Positions 55,042 to 62,062 of a DNA stretch of 64,000 nt are shown piece by piece. Under the pieces are notes generated by a model that searched no databases, had not been told where the DNA came from, and saw nothing but the letters and a program-made list of their open reading frames with translations. The position numbers and the translations under genes were made by a program. The stretch comes from Defluviitaleaceae bacterium (GTDB taxonomy: Bacteria > Bacillota > Clostridia > Lachnospirales > WQUN01): the NCBI GenBank assembly GCA_009780185.1, contig WRAN01000013.1, forward strand, positions 1 to 64,000, given 5' to 3'. Position 1 is the stretch's first letter. Each line of letters begins with the position of its first letter.

Positions 55042-55979
55042 ATATCTACACAAAAACCGGGGACAAAGCCCAAACCATGCTACAAGACGGCATATTAATC
55101 CCAAAACATCACCCGATAATCAAAGCACTGGCCGCACTTGATGAACTCAACGCCCACTTAGGCCAAGTAGGTTCAGAATTTGAAGAAATCCAAAAAAATA
55201 TAATGAAAGCAATGTCCTTAATCTCCACCACATCCAAGAATCATAAAAGCATTATCCAAACTGATTACTTTCAAGAAGAAACCAAAGCCCTGGAGCAAAA
55301 TATAGACCACTACACTTCCATGATGCCACGCCAAACTAGCTTTGTAACCTACGGCAACTGCCCTAAATCCACAAGCTTAGACCTAGCAAGAGCCGTAGCA
55401 AGACGGGCCGAAACCTATCTTTCTAAAGCTGCGGAGGTATCCGATTATGCTCTTTGGGTCTTCCCATATATCAACCGGCTGTCAGATTTCCTTTATGTAA
55501 TGGCTCGGTATACGGATTTTGAGTTTTCAATCGTTCAGGCAGTGCAAGATGCTATTGGCGGCCAGCCACAGGAACTAAACCTCGCTAGTGCCAAGGCTAT
55601 AATAGAAAAAATCGAATACAAAGCAAAAGATATAAACTTACCCGTCGTAGTCGCCTGTTGTGACGCCGGGGGCAACCCCATAGCAGTCCATGTAATGGAT
55701 GGGGCGTTGCTGGTAAGCTATGAGGCCGCGATAGCCAAAGCCTACACCGCCGCAGCCCTAAAAATGCCTACGGCCGACACAAGCAAACTGGTACAGCCAG
55801 GCCAACCATTCTACGGCCTGGAATCCCTAGGCGGAGGAAAAATCCTCCCGATAGGAGGCGGCATCCCCATCTTTAACAATCAAGGCCACTTACTTGGAGC
55901 TATAGGCGTAAGTGGCGGCACCGCACAGCAAGACCATGAATTAGCCCTCATTGGAAGGAGCATACACAGTGCAAGCTGA
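55038..55979 (+). CDS. pduO: PduO-like cobalamin adenosyltransferase with C-terminal GlcG/HbpS domain; unusual start
   Basis: Two domains: an ATP:cob(I)alamin adenosyltransferase part (to about residue 185) with ARAVARRAETYL and NRLSDFLYVMAR, and a GlcG/HbpS-like part (VVVACCDAGGNPIAVHVMDG to SGGTAQQDHEL). The first ATG is at 55077, but the frame before it encodes NIYTKTGDKAQT, the conserved ATP-binding start of this family. No ATG, GTG or TTG precedes it; ATA 55038 or ATT 55032 stand behind AAAGGTGG. So translation may start at a rare codon, or the sequence has an error. Its TKTGDKAQT lacks glycines of the usual TKTGDxGxT. Confidence 0.75.
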   Translation: MNIYTKTGDKAQTMLQDGILIPKHHPIIKALAALDELNAHLGQVGSEFEEIQKNIMKAMSLISTTSKNHKSIIQTDYFQEETKALEQNIDHYTSMMPRQTSFVTYGNCPKSTSLDLARAVARRAETYLSKAAEVSDYALWVFPYINRLSDFLYVMARYTDFEFSIVQAVQDAIGGQPQELNLASAKAIIEKIEYKAKDINLPVVVACCDAGGNPIAVHVMDGALLVSYEAAIAKAYTAAALKMPTADTSKLVQPGQPFYGLESLGGGKILPIGGGIPIFNNQGHLLGAIGVSGGTAQQDHELALIGRSIHSAS

Positions 55980-57357
55980 TTTAATCCAGCGGATAGTAAC
56001 GGAAGTCTTAAAGGAGTTGGCACCAACCCCAAGCCCAGCCGAGTACGGCATCTTCCCGGATATGGACACCGCCATAGCCCAAGCAAGAGAAAGCCAAAAG
56101 CATGTAGCCCGCCTATCCATGGCAACCCGGGAAAAAATCATAGCCAATATCCGCAAAAAGACCTTAGAAAACGCCGGACTGCTATCTGATATGGCAGTAG
56201 CAGAAACCGGTATGGGCAACCCCTCAGACAAACGGGCAAAACATGAGCTACTAGCAGCAAGAACGCCGGGAATCGAAGACATAACCACAAAAGCCTATTC
56301 CGGTGACGCGGGTCTTACCCTTGTAGAACAAGGCCCCTTTGGGGTAATCGGGGCAATAACCCCCTGCACAAACCCTAGTGAAACGATATTGTGCAATACT
56401 ATTGGGATGCTTGCGGCAGGAAACACTGTAGTATTCAACCCCCATCCTGCGGCAGTTCGGACTTCCAACTATGCGGTCCACCTCATAAATCAAGCCTCTT
56501 TTGAGGCGGGAGGGCCTGACAATATTGCAACATCCACCGCTAAGCCAACTATAGAGTCCAGCAATATTCTATTTAAACATCCTGATATTGGCCTGCTGGT
56601 GGTAACCGGAGGGCCGGGAGTGGTAACGGCAGCGCTAAAATCCGGCAAACGTGCCATAGGTGCAGGTGCAGGCAATCCCCCAGTGCTGGTAGACGAAACC
56701 GCAGATATTAAAAAGGCCGCCGCAGATATAGTGGCCGGGGCAACATTTGACAATAACCTGCCCTGCATCGCAGAAAAAGGAATAATTGCTACGATAAAAA
56801 TCGCTGACGAACTAATCCACTACATGAAACAAGAAGGCTGCTATCTAGCCCAGCCTCACGAAGTAGAAAAACTCCGGGAAACCGTACTAGAAATAAAAGA
56901 CGGTCACCCGCGCCTAAACAGAAACTGCGTAGGCAAAAGCGCAGAAGAGCTGCTGAGAATGATAGGTGTCTCCACCAATGAGAAAATCCGCTGTATCATA
57001 TTCGAAGGAGACGAGAATCACATACTAATCAAAGAAGAGCTGATGATGCCCATACTAGGCATAGTAAGGGCGCAGGATGTACATGAGGGAATCCGCATAG
57101 CCGTAACTCTGGAAGCAGGCAATCGTCATTCCGTTCATATGCACTCAAAAAATGTAGACTATCTAACCCAATTCGGCCAAGCGGCGGACACTGCTATTTT
57201 TGTAAAAAATGCCCCATCTTTTGCGGCACTAGGCTTTGGAGGAGAAGGATTCTGCTCCTTCACGATAGCCAGCCGCACCGGAGAAGGCCTGACCAGTGCC
57301 AGCACTTTTACAAAGAGCCGCCGCTGTGTTTTGGGCGATAGCCTTTCAATAAGATAA
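55969..57357 (+). CDS. pduP: CoA-acylating propionaldehyde dehydrogenase
   Basis: 462-aa aldehyde dehydrogenase that turns propionaldehyde into propionyl-CoA with NAD. The active-site cysteine is in FDNNLPCIAEKG. Nucleotide-binding segment VVTGGPGVVTAALKSGKRAIGAGAGNPPV is conserved. The N-terminal QADLIQRIVTEVLKELA is an encapsulation peptide. Start is GTG 55969, eight bases after AAGGAG, overlapping the pduO end by 11 bases. Confidence 0.94.
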   Translation: MQADLIQRIVTEVLKELAPTPSPAEYGIFPDMDTAIAQARESQKHVARLSMATREKIIANIRKKTLENAGLLSDMAVAETGMGNPSDKRAKHELLAARTPGIEDITTKAYSGDAGLTLVEQGPFGVIGAITPCTNPSETILCNTIGMLAAGNTVVFNPHPAAVRTSNYAVHLINQASFEAGGPDNIATSTAKPTIESSNILFKHPDIGLLVVTGGPGVVTAALKSGKRAIGAGAGNPPVLVDETADIKKAAADIVAGATFDNNLPCIAEKGIIATIKIADELIHYMKQEGCYLAQPHEVEKLRETVLEIKDGHPRLNRNCVGKSAEELLRMIGVSTNEKIRCIIFEGDENHILIKEELMMPILGIVRAQDVHEGIRIAVTLEAGNRHSVHMHSKNVDYLTQFGQAADTAIFVKNAPSFAALGFGGEGFCSFTIASRTGEGLTSASTFTKSRRCVLGDSLSIR

Positions 57358-57368
57358 AGAGGTGAAAA

Positions 57369-58559
57369 ATGGACATAAACACTGTAAACATCGAAAAAAT
57401 AGTAAAACAAGTGTTAAGCGAAATGGGCACTCAAAAACCCAGCCACCAACCAACCCCAGGTACAGGCCGGGTAGCCATGCTTACCGCTAAAGAAACCTTC
57501 GAAATCCAGCATTACCCCATCCCGGAGCCGGGAGATGACGAGATTCTGATAAAAGTAGAAGGCTGCGGCGTATGCGGCACCGATGCCCATGAGTACAAAA
57601 ACGACCCATTTGGGTTAATTCCGGTAGTATTGGGGCATGAAGGCTCTGGCTCCGTTGTAAAAATGGGTAAAAATGTCACCCGTGACAGCGCCGGAAACCC
57701 GGTAAAAATCGGTGATAAAATCGTCACCAGCGTAATGTTCGACGACGACCCGGACATTACCATGATGGATATGAATAAGCAAAATCTTTCATCCACTTCC
57801 GCAGTATATGGCCTGCTTCCTGACGATCATATACATTTCAACGGCTGGTTTGGAGATTATATCCTTATCCGTGGCGGTTCATCGTTCTTTGTATGCAATG
57901 ACTTAAACTTGGACTTGAGGCTACTGGTAGAGCCAGCCGCTGTTGTAATCCACGCAGTAGAACAGGCCAAAACTACAGGTAAGCTACGATTCAATAGTCG
58001 TGTACTTGTGCAAGGTTGCGGCCCAATTGGGCTACTGCTGATTGCAGTGCTACGCACGATGGGCATCCACAATATTGTGGCCGTAGACGGAGAAGACAAG
58101 CGCCTTTCCTTTGCCCGCGACCTGGGAGCCACCGAAACCATCAATGTAAAACGCTACAGCGGCCAAGAAGCAATGCTGGACGCGGTAAAAACCGCCACAG
58201 GCGGCAAGTTTGCGGATTTCGCTTTCCAATGTACCGGTTCACCGACAGCACATGGTGCAGTATGGAAATTCGTGCGTAGAGGCGGCGGCCTTTGCGAACT
58301 TGGCTTCTTCGTAGACAATGGCGAAGCTACAATCAACCCACATTTTGATATATGCCAAAAGGAAATCACTGTGGTAGGCTCTTGGGTGTATACTTTGCGG
58401 GATTATGCTACTACTTTTGACTTCCTAAAGCGGGCTAAAGCCATTGGTCTGCCACTGGAAAAGCTGGTAACCCACAAGTACCCCCTGGCACAAATAGATG
58501 AAGCCCTAAAAATGAACCTTCGCATGGAAGGCATAAAGGTGGCAATTATCAATGAGTAG
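57369..58559 (+). CDS. Zinc-dependent alcohol dehydrogenase with encapsulation helix
   Basis: 396-aa medium-chain dehydrogenase. N-terminal VNIEKIVKQVLSEMG looks like an encapsulation peptide, followed by a Pro-rich linker. Zinc ligands are in EGCGVCGTDAHE and LGHEGSG; the cofactor fold is VQGCGPIGLLLIAVLRTMG. It could reduce lactaldehyde to propanediol or propionaldehyde to propanol, recycling NADH inside the shell. Unlike classical pdu operons there is no iron-type PduQ here; Zn dehydrogenases of this kind occur in fucose/rhamnose microcompartment loci. Confidence 0.88.
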   Translation: MDINTVNIEKIVKQVLSEMGTQKPSHQPTPGTGRVAMLTAKETFEIQHYPIPEPGDDEILIKVEGCGVCGTDAHEYKNDPFGLIPVVLGHEGSGSVVKMGKNVTRDSAGNPVKIGDKIVTSVMFDDDPDITMMDMNKQNLSSTSAVYGLLPDDHIHFNGWFGDYILIRGGSSFFVCNDLNLDLRLLVEPAAVVIHAVEQAKTTGKLRFNSRVLVQGCGPIGLLLIAVLRTMGIHNIVAVDGEDKRLSFARDLGATETINVKRYSGQEAMLDAVKTATGGKFADFAFQCTGSPTAHGAVWKFVRRGGGLCELGFFVDNGEATINPHFDICQKEITVVGSWVYTLRDYATTFDFLKRAKAIGLPLEKLVTHKYPLAQIDEALKMNLRMEGIKVAIINE

Positions 58560-58869
58560 TGCAGGGCAAGCCGTCGGCCTGCTGGAGGTTTTCGGCCTGG
58601 TAACGGCCTTTGGGGCGGCAGACGCAGCATGTAAAGCCGCCAATGTAACCATAGAGGCCTTCGATAAAAACAAACCCGGCAACGCCGACGAGCTGGAAAT
58701 TCCCCTACTTGTTCTGGTGAAGCTGCGAGGCAGTATCGCAGATATTGAAGCCGCAATGGAAGCAGGAGAACAGGCAGCAATGAATTTAGGTGGCGTACTG
58801 TCAAAACACATAATCCCACGCCCCACAGATAACACAGAAAAGATGCTAAAAATAAATGCACTGAAATAG
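58552..58869 (+). CDS. BMC-domain shell protein with an internal insertion
   Basis: 105-aa hexameric-type shell protein (BMC-H). AVGLLEVFGLVTAFGAADAACKAANV starts the fold and VLSKHIIPRP ends it. A loop around KNKPGNADELEIP is longer than in the common PduA/EutM type. It overlaps the preceding dehydrogenase gene by eight bases, with AAAGGTGG upstream. Confidence 0.9.
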   Translation: MSSAGQAVGLLEVFGLVTAFGAADAACKAANVTIEAFDKNKPGNADELEIPLLVLVKLRGSIADIEAAMEAGEQAAMNLGGVLSKHIIPRPTDNTEKMLKINALK

Positions 58870-58878
58870 GAGGACAAC

Positions 58879-59154
58879 ATGAAACAAGAAGCATTAGGAT
58901 TAGTAGAAACACGCGGCCTGGTAGCTGCAATAGAAGCCTCAGACGCGATGGTAAAAGCCGCCGATGTACGCCTGGTGGGCACCGAGAAAATCGGCTCTGG
59001 CCTAGTAACCATTATCGTACGCGGCGATGTAGGCGCAGTAAAAGCCGCCACAGAAGTAGGCGCACAAGCCGCCGAGCGCCTTGGAGAGCTGGTAGCGGTA
59101 CATGTAATCCCACGCCCTCACAACGATGTAGAATCTATACTTCCTAAAATATGA
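58879..59154 (+). CDS. Major BMC-H shell protein (PduA/PduJ/EutM type)
   Basis: 91-aa canonical shell hexamer subunit: [21 protein letters not shown], then [20 protein letters not shown] and the C-terminal [18 protein letters not shown]. Probably the most abundant shell tile. AGGAGG precedes the ATG. It overlaps the next shell gene by ATGA. Confidence 0.95.
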   Translation: MKQEALGLVETRGLVAAIEASDAMVKAADVRLVGTEKIGSGLVTIIVRGDVGAVKAATEVGAQAAERLGELVAVHVIPRPHNDVESILPKI

Positions 59155-59435
59155 GCAAGTCGGCTTTAGGATTTGTAGAACTACCCAGCCTATGCAATGC
59201 CATCAACACTCTTGATATAATGCTAAAAGCCGCCTCAGTAAAATTCGAAACATGGGAAAAAAAGCTAGGTGGCAGATTGGTAACGATAATCATCAGCGGC
59301 TCAGTTTCCAGCGTAACAGCAGCAGTGGAAGCGGCCACGAGGGCCTTTGATATAAAGTCATCCTTAGTAATAGCCGCACCCCACCCAGAAACCCTCAAAA
59401 TGATAGATATCAGTCGTAGCAAATTGCGGTTTTGA
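59151..59435 (+). CDS. Divergent single-domain BMC shell protein
   Basis: 94-aa BMC protein: [26 protein letters not shown]. Its motif pattern (LDxxxKxAxV, IxSGSxSxxxAxxEAA, PHPxxxxxI) is closer to the first half of the tandem shell protein at 60770 than to the neighbouring hexamer genes. It may form mixed hexamers or a specialised pore. A 50-base gap follows before the next gene. Confidence 0.82.
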   Translation: MSKSALGFVELPSLCNAINTLDIMLKAASVKFETWEKKLGGRLVTIIISGSVSSVTAAVEAATRAFDIKSSLVIAAPHPETLKMIDISRSKLRF

Positions 59436-59485
59436 TGATAATGACGAAAGCGTTCACCCCTTGCGATACCTAGAAGGAGGCCCTT

Positions 59486-59848
59486 ATGGACAACCTAACA
59501 GAAACACAACAAGCACCACCAACACCACCAACAAAAAGAACATCCAAATCAAATAAACCCAAGGAGGCAGTAAAAATGGAACTTCAAGCATTAGGATTAG
59601 TAGAAACAAGAGGTCTTGTAGCCTCTATTGAAGCAGCAGACGCAATGTTAAAAGCCGCTAATGTAACTTTAGTTGGCACAGAAAAAATCGGCTCAGGCCT
59701 AGTAAGCGTAATGGTACGCGGCGATGTAGGCGCTGTAAAAGCCGCTGTAGAAGCCGGAGAAGCCGCCGCGTCCCGCCTTGGCGAAATCGTGGCAGTGCAT
59801 GTAATCCCACGTCCCCATAACGATGTGGAAGGTATCCTTCCTAAATAA
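59486..59848 (+). CDS. BMC-H shell protein with a Pro/Thr/Lys-rich N-terminal extension (second internal start)
   Basis: 120 aa from ATG 59486: 30 residues rich in Pro, Thr, Lys and Ser, followed by a canonical hexamer domain ([22 protein letters not shown] ... [16 protein letters not shown]). Two good starts exist in the same frame: AGAAGGAGG precedes ATG 59486 by five bases, and AAGGAGG precedes ATG 59576 by eight bases. Both a long and a short (90-aa) form are therefore expected from one gene. The core is about 85% similar to the shell protein at 58879. Confidence 0.9.
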   Translation: MDNLTETQQAPPTPPTKRTSKSNKPKEAVKMELQALGLVETRGLVASIEAADAMLKAANVTLVGTEKIGSGLVSVMVRGDVGAVKAAVEAGEAAASRLGEIVAVHVIPRPHNDVEGILPK

Positions 59849-60489
59849 TGCCCGAAATAATGAATGAGGACTTAATCCGTAGCATCACGGCAAAAGTACT
59901 GCAAGAAATGAGCGGCCAGGCGGACAATACCATCCCTATTGGTATATCCGCCAGGCATGTTCATTTATGCAAAGAGGATATGGAAGCCCTGTTCGGGGCT
60001 GGTCACGAGCTTACCCATTTTAAAGATTTAATGGGCGGGCAGTATGCCGCCGCCGAAACGGTAACAATTGTAGGCTGTGGAGCTACAGTGCTTAAAGCCA
60101 GGGTGCTTGGGCCACTGCGGTCAGCTACTCAGGTAGAAGTATCCGCCACAGATAGCCGCAATCTAGGTATCAAAGCCCCACTTCGCGATTCCGGTGATAT
60201 AGTTGGCACTGCCAGCTTGACCCTCATAGGGCCAAAAGGTTCTGTTTTTATTGCTGAAGGCGGTATCACCGCAAGACGGCATATTCATATGTCCCCATCT
60301 GACGCGGTTAGACTTGGCGTTAAGGATAAGGACATAGTAAAAATAGAAATTGACAGCCCCCGGGGTGGAATCTTTGGCGATGTATTGGTGCGGGTAGATA
60401 CATCCTTTACATTGGAAATGCATATAGATACCGATGAGGCCAATGCCTTTGGTATCACTGGGAAGACTTTCGCCCGAATTTGGAGGTAA
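59848..60489 (+). CDS. pduL: Phosphate propanoyltransferase
   Basis: 213-aa enzyme that converts propionyl-CoA to propionyl-phosphate, recycling CoA inside the shell. An N-terminal NEDLIRSITAKVLQEM helix is encapsulation-like. Zinc histidines are in GISARHVHLCKED and ARRHIHMSPSDA, and LEMHIDTDEANAF is also typical. Its ATG overlaps the previous stop by one base. Confidence 0.95.
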   Translation: MPEIMNEDLIRSITAKVLQEMSGQADNTIPIGISARHVHLCKEDMEALFGAGHELTHFKDLMGGQYAAAETVTIVGCGATVLKARVLGPLRSATQVEVSATDSRNLGIKAPLRDSGDIVGTASLTLIGPKGSVFIAEGGITARRHIHMSPSDAVRLGVKDKDIVKIEIDSPRGGIFGDVLVRVDTSFTLEMHIDTDEANAFGITGKTFARIWR

Positions 60490-60491
60490 CT

Positions 60492-60764
60492 ATGCTATTA
60501 GGTAAAGTAATCGGCTCCGTTGTAGCCACCAGGAAAAACGAAAAACTTACCGGGAGTAAGTTCCTAATAATCGAAGGCCTCCACGGATGCGAACCTAAGC
60601 GCGTAGTAGCGGTGGATAATGTAGGTGCCGGAACCGATGAAATTGTGCTGGTTACGCTAGGAAGCGCTGCACGGGTCGGCCTTCCTGCAGGAACGCCTGT
60701 GGATGCTATGGTAGTTGGCATTGTAGATGGCCCAGATAAAATCGTTATTGCAGGCGAGGCATAA
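60492..60764 (+). CDS. pduN: BMC pentamer (vertex) protein, PduN/EutN/CcmL type
   Basis: 90-aa beta-barrel vertex protein: LLGKVIGSVVATRKNEKLTG, then LIIEGLHGCEPKRVVAVDNVGAG and LVTLGSAARV. Pentamers cap the shell corners. ATG 60492 follows TTGGAGGT; a TTG at 60480 lies inside that ribosome site and is rejected. Confidence 0.95.
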   Translation: MLLGKVIGSVVATRKNEKLTGSKFLIIEGLHGCEPKRVVAVDNVGAGTDEIVLVTLGSAARVGLPAGTPVDAMVVGIVDGPDKIVIAGEA

Positions 60765-60769
60765 TAATT

Positions 60770-61348
60770 ATGAACGCTGAAAAGCTAACCCTTGCAAAAA
60801 CGCCAGAACGTGAAGCCCTGGCAATGATTGAACTCCACTCTGTTGCTTATGGCATCACAGCCTTGGATGTCATAACCAAAACCGCGGAAGTGGATATCCT
60901 GGCAGCTCAGATAATATGCCCCGGAAAGTATATGATTATATTTTCCGGTAGCCTAAGCGCCATCAATGCCTCTCTGGAGGCAGCGCGTCACATATCCGGT
61001 GTTCTTGACGAGTTTATTTTAGGAAGCCCCCATCCCGACATCTTCCCGGCCATTAAAGGTGATGCGCTGCTACCTAAAAAAACATCCCTAGGCCTAATAG
61101 AAACATACTCTGGCGCATCAGCGATAAAAGCTGCCGACACAGCGGCTAAAACCGCATGGATTACTCTAGCTAAGGTACGGATTTCCCACGGAATGTGCGG
61201 CAAGTCCGTAGTCATATTCACAGGTGAACTTGCCGCGGTAGCTGCCGCCTTAGAAACAGCGAAAAAAGAAGCAGCCGAAAAAGGCCAGCTACTGGACACC
61301 GCCCTCATCCCAAATCCAGACGATAAAATGATAAATGCAATGCAATAA
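60770..61348 (+). CDS. pduT: Tandem-domain BMC-T shell protein, PduT-like
   Basis: 192-aa trimer-forming protein with two BMC domains (about 16-98 and 104-190). The ICPGKYMIIFSGS segment carries Cys50, at the place of the cysteine that holds a 4Fe-4S cluster in PduT. The second domain has SLGLIETYSGASAIKAAD. The N-terminus has a 12-residue extension compared with the known protein. No PduS-like partner for electron transfer is in this operon. It is the last gene before the operon terminator. Confidence 0.88.
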   Translation: MNAEKLTLAKTPEREALAMIELHSVAYGITALDVITKTAEVDILAAQIICPGKYMIIFSGSLSAINASLEAARHISGVLDEFILGSPHPDIFPAIKGDALLPKKTSLGLIETYSGASAIKAADTAAKTAWITLAKVRISHGMCGKSVVIFTGELAAVAAALETAKKEAAEKGQLLDTALIPNPDDKMINAMQ

Positions 61349-61352
61349 AACC

Positions 61353-61400
61353 AAAGAAGACCCATGAAATGAAAATAAATTCCATGGGTCTTCTTTTTTT
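61353..61400 (+). terminator. Terminator of the microcompartment operon
   Basis: AAAGAAGACCCATG and CATGGGTCTTCTTT form a 14-bp stem with a 16-base loop, followed by TTTT. Confidence 0.9.
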
Positions 61401-61409
61401 TACAAAAAT

Positions 61410-61438
61410 TTGATTTGCGCTTATGCCTATGCTATATT
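61410..61438 (+). promoter_or_regulatory. Promoter of the ECF transporter operon
   Basis: TTGATT (61410-61415), a 17-base spacer and TATATT (61433-61438). The leader to the first gene is only about 30 bases, too short for a riboswitch. Confidence 0.65.
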
Positions 61439-61475
61439 CATATTACAAAAAAATATACTTAGAGGAGAGTTGTGA

Positions 61476-62033
61476 ATGTTGAAACAAACTTTAAGTGTCA
61501 AGACCATTGTGGCCATAGGTATAGGTACAGCCCTATTTTTCCTATTGGCTCGTTTTGTTTCCATCACAGTGTTTGCCAACACTAATCTTACATTCCAGTA
61601 TTCGTTGTTAGCATTCTTTGCGGTGTTGTTTGGGCCAATTGCCGGCCTTCTTATTGGTTTTGTTGGCCATGTACTTACAGACCTTTCATTCCCATGGGGT
61701 CTGTGGTGGAGCTGGATTATCGTATCCGGTTTTGTAGGTTTTGCCTTCGGCTTTGTTATGAAGGGTGTAAATGTAGAAGAAGGTGAGTTCGAATCCAAAA
61801 GGGCCATTATACAATTCGTTATCGGCACTTCCATTGTTCACCTGATAGCATGGGTGGGCATTGCGCCGATTCTCGACATCCTGATGTACGCTCAACCTGC
61901 CAACCGCGTATTCACCCAAGGCGTTATTGCCTTTGCCCTCAACTCGCTTACCACCTCCATTGTCGGTGCTCTCTTGATTCTTGCATATAGCAAAGCAAAG
62001 CCCAAAAAAGGCAGCCTTAAAAAAGACAATTAA
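61476..62033 (+). CDS. ECF transporter S component (UPF0397 family)
   Basis: 185-aa membrane protein with about five TM helices. LSVKTIVAIGIGTALFFLLARF at the start, FGPIAGLLIGFVGHVLTDLSF and WWSWIIVSGFVGFAFG identify the UPF0397 substrate-binding subunit of an energy-coupling-factor transporter. Ligand assignments in this family (riboflavin-like vitamins) are tentative. AGAGGAGAG precedes the ATG. It is transcribed with the ATPase and EcfT genes. Confidence 0.88.
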   Translation: MLKQTLSVKTIVAIGIGTALFFLLARFVSITVFANTNLTFQYSLLAFFAVLFGPIAGLLIGFVGHVLTDLSFPWGLWWSWIIVSGFVGFAFGFVMKGVNVEEGEFESKRAIIQFVIGTSIVHLIAWVGIAPILDILMYAQPANRVFTQGVIAFALNSLTTSIVGALLILAYSKAKPKKGSLKKDN

Positions 62034-62053
62034 AGCGAATTAATTCGCTATAG
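62034..62053. repeat. Short palindrome AGCGAATTAATTCGCT with TATAG end
   Basis: A perfect 16-base palindrome right after the S-component stop, extended on the right by ATAG. It is identical in its core to the element at 20327. Confidence 0.7.
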
Positions 62054-62062
62054 GAGATTTTC

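Noticed and set aside
61401-61475. Riboswitch (FMN or cobalamin) upstream of the ECF operon
   Set aside because: Only about 30 bases separate the predicted transcription start and the ATG, too short for either aptamer.
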